Origin: Aurantiochytrium sp. KH105
Lineage: Eukaryota; Sar; Bigyra; Thraustochytrida; Thraustochytriidae
Direction of reading: 5' to 3'
Assembly: GCA_003116975.1 (NCBI GenBank)
Contig: BGKB01000142.1
Coordinates: 124,001-188,000, forward strand
DNA length: 64,000 nt
Under the pieces are notes generated by a model. The model saw nothing but the letters and a program-made list of their open reading frames with translations, was not told the DNA's origin and did no database searches. This document shows, piece by piece, positions 36,062-46,400 of this stretch. Made by a program: the position numbers and the translations under genes. Every line of letters starts with the position of its first letter. Position 1 is the first letter of the stretch.

Positions 36062-36748
36062 TCACTTGTCATCACACGATATAAAGGACAAGAGTGTCCA
36101 TGCTCCCAAGTATGAGTCGATCCGGTCGCAAATGCCGCCATGAGGGCCTAAAAGGCCAGAAAAATCTTTGGTGCCCATGATACGCTTGGCAAGAGAAAAG
36201 CCAAGGTCGCCAGCTACCCCGGCCAGAAAGATAGGGCCTGTAAGAGCGGGAGGCCAACCGTGTAGAGCCCATGCATATAAGATCGTCACCACAAGTCCAC
36301 CGGCGTAGCCCTCCAAGGACTTGTTGGGCGAAACACTCGGCAGGAAGCGCGTTCGTCCGAATGCTCGACCAAAGCCGAGCTGAGCAGAGTCCGATACAAG
36401 GAGAACGATGGCGATGGTCTCCATGGAACGGCGATGGCCAGGGCAAGGCCCCATGATCCGCGACTCGATGCTCAGCATCGTCGGCACTGTCCAGGCAACG
36501 AGTGTCAGCGTCGCAAATGCGAGGCGGGCCCAGTCCTGCACGCTCGCATGGCCGTGCGCGACTGCACGTGCAGCAGGGGACTGAGCTGCAGCACGAGCCC
36601 ACTCGAGACCTCCGACAGCCACGGCTCCCTGGAAAACCCTCGAGCACAACCTCGGCCACAGCGCCACCGGCACGAAGACAAAGACGACCAGAGCCACGAG
36701 AACACCGATGCGAGGGCCGAGGTCTGCCCACCGTGCCCGGCTCGCCAT
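36062..36748 (-). CDS. Phosphatidate cytidylyltransferase (CDP-diacylglycerol synthase), short CdsA type
   Basis: The 228-residue integral membrane enzyme should convert phosphatidic acid plus CTP to CDP-diacylglycerol, the precursor of phosphatidylinositol, phosphatidylglycerol and cardiolipin. The CDS signature is intact near the C-terminus: SLAKRIMGTKDFSGLLGPHG followed by GICDRIDS. Upstream is the second conserved block, DSAQLGFGRAFGRTRFLPSV then SPNKSLEGYAGG. Several hydrophobic helices precede these. It is close to bacterial CdsA in style (E. coli 285 aa) and far shorter than animal CDS (about 450 aa). The start is placed at ATG 36748 (MASRARWADLGP). The frame is open to another ATG at 36880, and the added 44 residues are Arg/Ser/Leu-rich without acidic clusters at the end, so a mitochondrial presequence is possible. 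TRIAP1 lies 2.4 kb away. Confidence 0.88.
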   Translation of the reverse strand: MASRARWADLGPRIGVLVALVVFVFVPVALWPRLCSRVFQGAVAVGGLEWARAAAQSPAARAVAHGHASVQDWARLAFATLTLVAWTVPTMLSIESRIMGPCPGHRRSMETIAIVLLVSDSAQLGFGRAFGRTRFLPSVSPNKSLEGYAGGLVVTILYAWALHGWPPALTGPIFLAGVAGDLGFSLAKRIMGTKDFSGLLGPHGGICDRIDSYLGAWTLLSFISCDDK

Positions 36749-36785
36749 CGGGTCGACGGGGGCGAGGCGACACGCGAGGAGATGA

Positions 36786-36816
36786 GGCGAGACGAGACGA
36801 GACGAGACGAGACGAC
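36786..36816. repeat. (GAGAC)n pentanucleotide repeat
   Basis: About five copies of GAGAC/GACGA lie in the 5' leader (or N-terminal extension) of the CDP-DAG synthase. Confidence 0.75.
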
Positions 36817-36878
36817 GCCAGACAAGACAAGCAAATGCTGTTTTGCAAACTTCGTTTGCGTCTTCTTCTCGGGCTGCC

Positions 36879-37169
36879 ATGGCGCCGCGTCCGGAGCCTA
36901 ACGCCTCCGTTGACGGCTACGTGATGGGGCTCTCTGCCGCCACGCTCACGCTGCTGCTGTCCTCGTCCGCGCCCTCGGCCGCAGACCCGCTCGCGGAGCC
37001 GCCAAGCGCGCCATCGGGCGGCGGCTCGAGGGCGGTCAACGGCACCATCACGTCTCGCGTTTCGTCCAGCGCGCCTGTGCAGCACGAGAACCTCAATTGG
37101 GCGCAGCGAGCACCGCGCGCTAAACCCTTTGCAAACTATCTCGACTACCTCACCGCGACGAAGCGTTGA
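36879..37169 (+). CDS. Small hypothetical protein (96 aa)
   Basis: An ATG at 36879 opens a 96-codon frame ending in TGA at 37167-37169. It has a hydrophobic N-terminal third (YVMGLSAATLTLLLSSSA), a Pro/Ser/Gly-rich middle, and a defined C-terminus (NWAQRAPRAKPFANYLDYLT, then ATKR). I recognise no family. It could be a small membrane-anchored or secreted protein. Its ATG overlaps, in the palindrome CCATGG, the alternative upstream ATG of the opposite-strand CDP-DAG synthase. Support is moderate: the frame is complete and does not look like simple sequence, but nothing else confirms it. Confidence 0.45.
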   Translation: MAPRPEPNASVDGYVMGLSAATLTLLLSSSAPSAADPLAEPPSAPSGGGSRAVNGTITSRVSSSAPVQHENLNWAQRAPRAKPFANYLDYLTATKR

Positions 37170-37365
37170 GAGACATGGTGAGCAAGCAAAACAGTGTCTT
37201 GCAATGTTAATACTACCTGCCTCTTGCACATACGCGTTAATAGCACCAGCATGTCGCGCTCGTCGTTGCTTGGTGAACATGATGCACAAGTTGCTGCAAT
37301 CTCACTCTGGCACGGAATTACTGGCTTTTCTTCTCTTCTCTTCTTGCCATCGATCCTCAAGTTGA

Positions 37366-37425
37366 TTCGATACGAAACGATACGATATGATACGGTACGA
37401 TACGATACGATGCGATACGAAATCC
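37366..37425. repeat. Imperfect (GATAC)n repeat
   Basis: About ten imperfect copies of GATAC/GATAT lie just downstream of the stop codon of the giant VPS13-like gene. Confidence 0.8.
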
Positions 37426-37446
37426 TATATTTACATCAAGGGCGTC

Positions 37447-40400
37447 TCACCTACGTGGTGCAGCCAAAAGCAGCGATCGAAAAGCATACGCCTCGTCCAG
37501 AGTGCATGCGACGAAACGCGACGCGGTGTCGCCTTGACCTCCAGCCCCAAAACGAATATGAACTCCGCTCGAAGGGTCTCGCGTCACCGTAATAGATTGC
37601 ACGTCGACAAAGTCTACGCTCCACAGCGGCAGAGAGGTCGACGACGCGGTATCCTGATGCTCGTCCTTTGAGCCTGCTTGCATACTAAAACACAATAATC
37701 GCTGATCTGTGACAATGTACTCGACCTCCTCGCCTCGCGAAGTTTGGAAACGCCCCGCGAAAACCTCACTGGTCATATTGCCCCCATGCAACGCACGCAT
37801 CCTCGCTGCAGCAATTGCATCTGCTTCCACATACGGCGCGATACGGAGACCTGCGCCGTACAAAGCCCTCGGAAGTCGACGCCGTCGTCGCAGTGCCCTC
37901 GAAGCCTCATCCAGGGACCGCGCCTGGACGTCCTCCACAGCAAGGCCGTACGAAGTACCATTGACGCCAGCAACGGGGCCGGCGGAGGATCGAACCGACT
38001 GCGTCGCGACGGTGGCTGCATCCAAGACACCCATGACAGGCTTGATGGCAACCCCGACGACGCCCTTTCCAATTCCACCCAAAAAGCCCATGGGTCCATA
38101 GTCGCGCCCGCCCTGCACGGGCTCGGCCAAAAGACCCACGACGCCTTCCGACACACTATCGCGCACAATGAGAGCGCCCTCATTGAGAGCTTCGCGAAAA
38201 CCCGGCGCCGCCGCGCGTTTTTCTCGCATGCGCTCCTCGCGATCCTGCCGTCGTCGAATATATTCGTCGCTCAAAGACATAGTCGCAAGACCACGAGCAA
38301 GGCCTTTGAAGACGGTCTCGGAGAGAAGCGCCGTGCCTGCTACGAGACCCGAAGCACCATCCTCGAGGCTGGACCGCGGACCACGCGCCATGACCCCCGA
38401 CATGCCCATCGATAGGTTCCGTGCAAAGTGTATGGGTCCACGAAACAATCCCGAACCCACGAGCGCCGTGCTCGCAAGGCCCTTGGCAAGTTGCGCAATG
38501 TAGTGTTGCGCAATAGCCGACGATTCGAACTCGTACACTGTAGAATGGTGCAGAACAAGTTCCGCAAAGAAAACGTCATGGTCCCGCAGGTCGCTGCGCA
38601 ACAAATATCCGAGAGCAACGGCCCAGTAAGGGAGCTGCACATCGTCAAGGTCCGTCACGCGAGCGATTGCCGCGCCAACGACTTCGAGCGCCGAGACCGG
38701 TGCCGAGGCACGTTTTCGCACAAAGGCCTCCGACCCAGCCCTGCGGCGCATCAACTCTGTCAACGGAAGTGATTTGGTCGTTGCCGAGGACGTCAAGTTC
38801 ACACGGGCACTCATCGCGTGCACATGGATCACATCAAACGAGATCGGGGCGCGATCCGGGGCGTTTTGCGAAATCTGAACTCTGTGCTTGGAAGTTCCGC
38901 CGGCTTGCGACGCTTGCGCTTTCCCCAAGAGATTGCGTTCGCTCTCCTTTTCAAGCTGCCAGCGCCGTCGCCGTCGTCGGTGCGTACGAGCGCAGAGGAC
39001 CTCGTAAAACTGCGAGAGCGCACGAATCTGTTGTTTCGCAAGATGCAACGCGAGCGGGAAGATCCGCACCGAAAGGAGCTTAACTCGGCGCGGGAAACGC
39101 ACATACGTTGCAGCAACAACGTGGACCGGTCCTTGATGCAGCATCACGGGCACCCGCGTGCTCGGATCCGCGTCGTCCATCTGCAAGGATGCAAGCCGGA
39201 AGTCGACAGTGCGCAGAATGTCCGTCTCAGCACCAGAAACAGAAAGCCCTTCCGCGTGCACGGCCAGCAGCTCGCGATGCATGCCTGTGAGCGAAAGTGT
39301 AACTCCGCCCTGCAGCTCGCAGCGCGCAGAGACGACCACGCGCTCGTCCACGTAAGGCGGCGCTTCCACGACTGCCCACGCATGGGCCACGCAAATGACG
39401 CGTGTGGCGCCTTCGGCAAAGACTCGAACTACAATGCGATTCTCGGGCGTGTCGACCGGTTCGAGCTCTTTTTGTTGCGCGTTCACGTCACCCAGGAGAT
39501 GAACCACAGCCTCGACCGGTTTGCCGGACTCGTTGACTGCTCGAATGTGTATTCTACCTTCGGTGTCACCCGTAGCGGATTCGAAACCAAACAGGCACAC
39601 ACGCCTGTCCTTGACAACGAGGGGTGCAAGAGCCTCGGAATATTTGGACAGCTGTCGGCACTCGAGCTCGTACAATGTCCGATTTTCAATTCGATAAGGC
39701 GCCTGCGGGGTATCGCGCACACTTTCACCAAAGTCCACCAAGATGGCTCGCGAAGTGCTGTCCTCGCGAATGGACACGTGGACAAGAGCTCGGCCGACGC
39801 CGCGCGTATCGCGAAGCATGAGAACCATATCATCCAGGACGCTTGGATCAATGGGTCCGCTCCATAGAATGTCCTGCATGCCCGTATCACCAAGACACAC
39901 TGCGCGCCCAACGCGTAACAGGCGGCCCGATTCGTGCTGATCCCAATGAAATCGACGAATCGTCTCGCCTGGCTGAACCTTGGTCGAGCGGCTAGGATCG
40001 GGCACTTCAGTCGGACACACGTGCCGATGCGTGGACACAAGGTAGATGGGGTCGTTTTCCAGTCTGCTACGAATCGCAAACTGATTCCATATCATGATCC
40101 GTTCACGATGCATGAGGACCGGGACCTGGACCATGAGAGACACCACTGTGTCCGAGAGCTCGTCGGCGACCTCGACGGGATTCCAGGTACCTGGGACAAG
40201 AGCAATTGGCGCCGACCAACTTGTCTGCCCCGAAAGTCGCAAAACGAGTTGAACAGCATGCTTTGCGCTAGGAGGCGCAGGTTTGTCACTATTCAATGCG
40301 TGACGGTAGGCTTCGCTGCCCTGATGAGTCGTCTTTGACTGGTCGTACTCGCGCGCGGCAGTCGCGTTAAAGACCTGGTCATCCTCGGCGTCAATGTCAT

Positions 40401-43400
40401 ACAAATCATTTACATCGTCCAAGTCGTCATAGGTCTCCTCGGTTCCTGCACCTTGCCGTCGACTTTTGGGGGGCTTGGTGGAAATCGGGCCCAAAAGAAC
40501 TTGGGAAACGGGCACGTCACGCACACAGGCACGTCGCCAGATGCGGCGCCGCGCACAATCGAGCTTGCCTCGGACGAGGGACCATCGGTGTGCCTGAAAG
40601 TCTGTGGCATACTCCCAGTCGTGACTGGCGGTATCGCAGCGCCACGAGGGCTCTGCCCAAGCCCATCCGGGCTCTAGAGGCACTTCCGTGAGATCTATGG
40701 CGGAGGCCACGCTATTCTCGGGATGAAAGGCCCAAGGACTCGGGTCTCCAGGAAGACTTGGCGGCTTCCAGCCTTGCATGGGTAACCAGCGCTGGAACTC
40801 GGCGACAGCAATCGAGTCCGTTGCGGCCTGGCCGGGAATGGCACGAGAACGGCCCAAACTTGCGTCGACAAGACCAACCTGAAGACCAAGTCCCCATGTG
40901 AGGTCTTCGAGGTGCAGAGCAGGTCCTACAGTGACACGGCGAGCTCGGAAACTGACTGGAACCTGGACTGTGCGACCGTGACAATCATCAAGGTCAAAGG
41001 TGTCTGCTCCACGCTGCGCCAAGGCTGCGACCTTGACCCACGCAGACCAGGTTGAGGAGATTGCGGGAATGCGAAAGCTGAGGGCGACTTCATCGAGATG
41101 ATAGAGGGCTGCGGTGTTCCCGGGAGAAATCTCGTGAACAAGAGTTCCATTTTGTTCTGCGCGCACTTCGATGGCAAAATCGAGCGCATTCCGAACCGTG
41201 CGAGGAGGTCGTGTGGCAATTGTGATTTTGCACGCGACATAGCGGCGAGCTAAAGCGCCAGAGCTGTTCTTGGACTCCTTGATGGCCTCTGCGTGTATAT
41301 CTATCAATACGTGCTTTCCAGGGGCCAGCTCGGTAATATTTTGCTCCAAGAGAATCCCGGGCGGCGAGACCGCCTTTGCAAGGTTAGCACGAGCAAGTTT
41401 CAGAGCGCTGCTGGAAAGGTGAGCGAGGTTGAGCACGAATCCAGATCGAGACGATTCGCCCAGTACGCCAAGAAGGAGCATGCGCAGCTCGAGATTCTTG
41501 ACGAGCGGTAGCTCCGCCGACGCACTGGGCTTGCACGGATCGATCATGAGCGCACCTTGTCCTCCGGGGTCTTCGAGACGCAGCGAAAGGGCAAAGTCGC
41601 ACTCGTTGACAATGTGGAAAACAGATTCGACGTGAATGATGCGCTCCCCATCCGGGCCCACATCGACGCGGAGCAAAACGCTTCCTGTTTCGGGACCCGT
41701 TGCCTGCTGCAGCTTGTGCGCCACGATTTCTCCATCGTGCATGAGCTGACGCAGCGAAATGCGTTCAAGAGCCTTCCAGCCACCAAAGAAACGAAGAGAG
41801 ACGGCCTCATCAATTCCGCCCCGATCTTGTCCGATGCTGTGCCACAGGTCAGAGGCCGCAGAATCGCTTCCGAGCAACTGCATTGCGGCGATCTTGGCCC
41901 CTGGGTCGACGTCGAACTCTGCGCTTGGATTACCTGCAGGAGCAGCAGTAATGGTGACACCACTTCGATTTTCGAGCGCCAAGAGAGGGACGCGGGTTCG
42001 TAGAAACTTCGGATCGCAGCTGCAGTCGCGGCGCTCAGAGGACGCATCGTTGAGTGGCCCCCACGAGGGAAGCTGGGCAAGAGCGTCCGCAATAGAAAGG
42101 CTAACATTGACTTGCAGACGTGAGAGGCCCATAAGAGTTAGGTTCCAGGACGATGCCTCGTGCTGGGCCTCAAAGGCAAAGGCCCAGGGCTCAATGATAG
42201 GTTCCCAATCAAGGAGACCCACATTGAAGGCTTCTGCAGCAAGACACAAATTCCCTGCAAGACGACGAGGGAGGAGTCGGCTCGTACCAGAGGAAATGCA
42301 CGAGGGCAACGAGGATGGTGAAGACTTGGTAGTATCTGCCGGCGGATCCTCTGCACCAAAAACAATAGCCCGGGTCCACGAAGCGGGCACGAGGTCGTTG
42401 TGCATGCCAAGTCGGAAACGCACGAGTGGACGATGAACAACATCACTCTCCAGCAAAAGTGACATTTCGTGCTGATTAGTGTCGAGGAGAAGAGAGTAGT
42501 GCGTCGTGGTCGCGCGCGCCGATAATGAGGTCCGCCGGCTTCGGCTACGGGCTGAGTCTGTATGAGGTTCAGGTGGGACCTGCGCAGCATCCTCTGGCAT
42601 AGGAGGAGGAGAAGAAGAAGAAGAAGAAGAAGACGACGAGGAGGAGGTAGGCACCGCGGAGGACGATGATCTCGATGCTGTTGTCTCTGACCTTTTCGCC
42701 GAGATTGGTGTCGATGAAAGAACGCGACGGCGAATCCAGCGACGCTGACGGACGCAGTCCGTTCGCTTAGCCTTGCCTCGCGGCGGACGATGTACCTTGC
42801 GGAAGCGACCAAACTCGCGAGCATAGGCCCAACCGCCACTACTCCCCCCGCGGCATCTTGCTTCATCAACGGTCCAGTCATCGACCCAATACCACTTTGC
42901 CCCGGGGACTGCACTTTCAGGAAGCGGAGCGTGCGCGTCGAGCTGTCGCAAGGTGCGTCCCGCCAGATCGCTCCAGGGGTAAGGGTCCGTCGGCAAGAGT
43001 TGGGGAGACCATCCCACAAGAAGATAAAAGCGCTGGTTCTCGTAGACCTCATCGTGGACGATGGTGCCTTCGCCCGCGCTATCGTCGGCCTCGGTTGAAA
43101 GTTGGATATGTACGGCGCCGCAGCGAAGACAGGTCTCCTCAAAGGCGGCGCTGTGATCACGCCTAGTAATGGGCTGAGCCGACTTGCAGTTGCGACATGT
43201 CCAAATGGCAGAGCTGAGGGGACGGAATTGCAGTGGGTCTGCAATGAGGGCGCGCGTAGGTTTGGGACGGAGAAAGCCAATCCAACGTGGCCATTCCGCG
43301 TCGCGCAAAGCTTGCTTGGCGGTGTCGAGCGTGTGCGAGGCAGAAGTGAGGTCCGCGCCGTTTACACTCATTAGCATGTCTCCTGGCGCCACCTTGAGTG

Positions 43401-46400
43401 TAATCGTCTCTTCGCACTGTTTGGCAAACCCTCTAACCTCGAGCAAGGGTCCACCATCTTGGCCAGACGTCGTGCAGGGACCAAGCTTGAGTCCGAGCGG
43501 CGCCATCTGAAAGACAGCCTCGTACGCGAGAGGTTCTTCACGGGCGTCCACGGGCGAGAATGACGGTGGAGTGTTTGGCAGATGTTGTCTGGACTTGACT
43601 CCTCGTTGAGCCGAATGCACAAATGCATCAGCCAGATTCGAAAGGAGAGCAGCAAGGGCTAACGACTGACCCGAGGACAGCTCAACGCGGAGTTTGGATG
43701 TGAGTTCGGCCCGAATCTGCTGCGTGAGCACATCGGCGGCAGATGCGCGGTCAATCATATCCCAGAAGATTTTCATGGAGCAAGGGCGCAGCAAAAGTGG
43801 CGCAGCGTGTTTGAGACCAGAGGCGTGACCGCCCGAGAGTGGATCACTTTCATCATCCATGTCGCCGGCCTCATCGTCGCTGATTGCGGTCATCGCGTCG
43901 AGCATGCTCGCTGTCATAGTCATGCCCATCGGGTCCGATGATACGTCTGAGGTGGTCGTAGACACGTTTGTCTTGCGATCGTGTCGACCATCTGTTAACG
44001 CAGCACTTAAATCAACGTGCAAAGTACCTCTGTCAATGCGCGAACTCTCACCATGTGTCAGCGTCGTGGTCGTGGCGTGACCAATGCTATCGAGGATAGC
44101 CTCGAAGCGATTCCCGGCAAGGTCGGCAAGACCGAAACGTGCGCCCGTCATTTCGAGTTCGAGATGCACCTCTTGTCCAGCATGTTCGGGTGGGGCGTCA
44201 CTCAAAGCAACGTCGGCCACGTCGGGTGACGATGCGTCGTCTTGATGCCATTGTAACGATTTGTGGAGTTGTTGAATGAGAGTGTGGTCTGGTGCCTCGG
44301 GGCCGACCATGAGCGCAAAGTTGTCGAGCGCGAGGCTAGCAAGGTATGAGTTGCGTTCTGGGTCATGTTTAAGACGCAGAGAGGCTTCATTGGTGGTTTC
44401 TGCAGGAGATTTGTGGAGAAGCTCGCTGGCGTCCATTCGAGACACCGATCGAATGAGGGGCATACCTGCTACGGAAATTTCAAGACCGTGCAGCGCGTAT
44501 TCGTTTTCGAATAGAAACGAATTTGCCGCTGGGACAAAGCGCGTCAAGGTGATCGCCTCAAATCGGTCGAGCGATACCACAATTCGATTCAGAAGCCGTG
44601 CAGAGATGGCAGAAACTGTAATGTTTGTTCGCTGCGGCTTCGATTTGGTCTCGATCCAGTTGCGCCAGTACTTTATGCCGGAGACAGGCCCTGGCTCGTG
44701 ACGAAGAAGCTTGTGTCCGTGTTCACCATGTTCGCTTTCATTTCCATTTTCTTGACCATTTGAGAAGGGACTCTCGATCCCCGGAGGCAAATGATGATTG
44801 GTCTGGCTTCTTTTGACGCGGAGCAAGGCCGTAAGAACACTCTGCTGGTTGAGGAGGTTGTCGCGGAGACAGGAGATGATGTCGTCAAAGCCGTCCTCGA
44901 GAATATTAAAGTGAAAATTGGAAAGGTCGGCACAAAGCAGCGATGTGCTCTCGGCAAATGATCGCTCGAGGGTGAGAGAGACGAGCTTGTGCTCAAGAAT
45001 GCAGGCCCCCGAGGTGGCCTCAAGCCTGATGCCTGTCCAGCGAATGGCAAAGACGTCCTTGTCATTGTCGCGATGAATGCTATTTTCGACATCGGTGGCT
45101 TCAAGGCGAAGAGATAGGGAGCGCGTTCCGTGCGCATCGGACGGAATGCGGAGTAGGGTCGGGCCAACGCGAAGCGTTGTGTGGATCCAATCACTTTGCG
45201 ATGTGGAAAGCACATTTTCCGATGCGGAAAACGCAAAGAGATCGATGATGCCCGTGGTGGCATAGTCTATCCACTCGGTAATGAAAGGCTGCCAAAAGAT
45301 GGCGTCCATGGAGCCCACGCGGACTTTGATGCGTTGGTTTGACGTTGCACTTGGCCCGAGGCTGTCGATTTGGACAGTGTCCACAGATACGATCTCACGC
45401 AGCAGACCTGGCGCCGCGCGGAGGTTGTAGAGCGTACAAGTGTCGAGTGCGCATGCGACTTTGGGAACGCGCCCGTCGCCTGGCGCAGTCCGTACGTCAA
45501 GACGGATATGGTCGACTGCGACTTTTGCGAGGGGCTCCCAATTTTTAAAGAGCGTGAGAGCGCAGCCCTTGGAAAAATTCACTGCAAGGCTGTGTGCGCG
45601 CTTGTGTCGCCGGGACGCAAACGCTGCGGATCGCTCAAGAAAGCTTTTGGGAAAGTCTTGATGTTGACCTTCGCGGTGAAAAGATCGAGAGTTGATGAGA
45701 GAAGAGGCCACGACCTCATGTATGATTTCCTCCGTGATACCGAGATATTGAAGTGTCGCCCATGCGTCCGCCATGGCAGGGGGCACCCAGGCAAGAGAGA
45801 TCCGGTCTGCAGTGGATACATCAAGATGACGCATCGCAGCACCATAGGAGGCGTGGACAGAACATTGCGCCAGAAGCGCGCGGCCGTTGGGGTGTTTACA
45901 GGAGATGCCGCACAGCTGAAGATTTGCCTCATTGATCTGAAAGCATTTGAGGTCAAAGAGACTAAGGCTCCCTTTTGCTTCGTCCATGCTCATGGAGAAC
46001 ACGCTGCGGTCTTTGTTTTTGAGATCGACGCGGAGCGCGTCGCAGTGAAGCTGGAGATGGGCGAGCGGGTTGGAATCGAGAGGCGCATCTGAGGTTCGCC
46101 AACCTAATGTCGGTGAAGAGGGTGCCAATGCGCGTGATTCTGCTGCATGGATGCTTGAGGCGTGAAGCTTGCCGCTTTCGGATATATCGCGAAAAATCTT
46201 TGCAATAAAACTGCAGAGGTCCTCGTCGATAACTGCATCGGGCTCGGACGCTTGGGAGGTCGGGCTGCAACCGCCCCGCCCATGTATCCGCAGATCAACT
46301 TGCTTGCCATGTTCGGAGTTGCTGTGGAGGATGCCATGGACATGGATGGGTCCAAGAACGGCGCGACCATTGCGTAGGAGCTCGGCTCCTTGGAAAGTGA

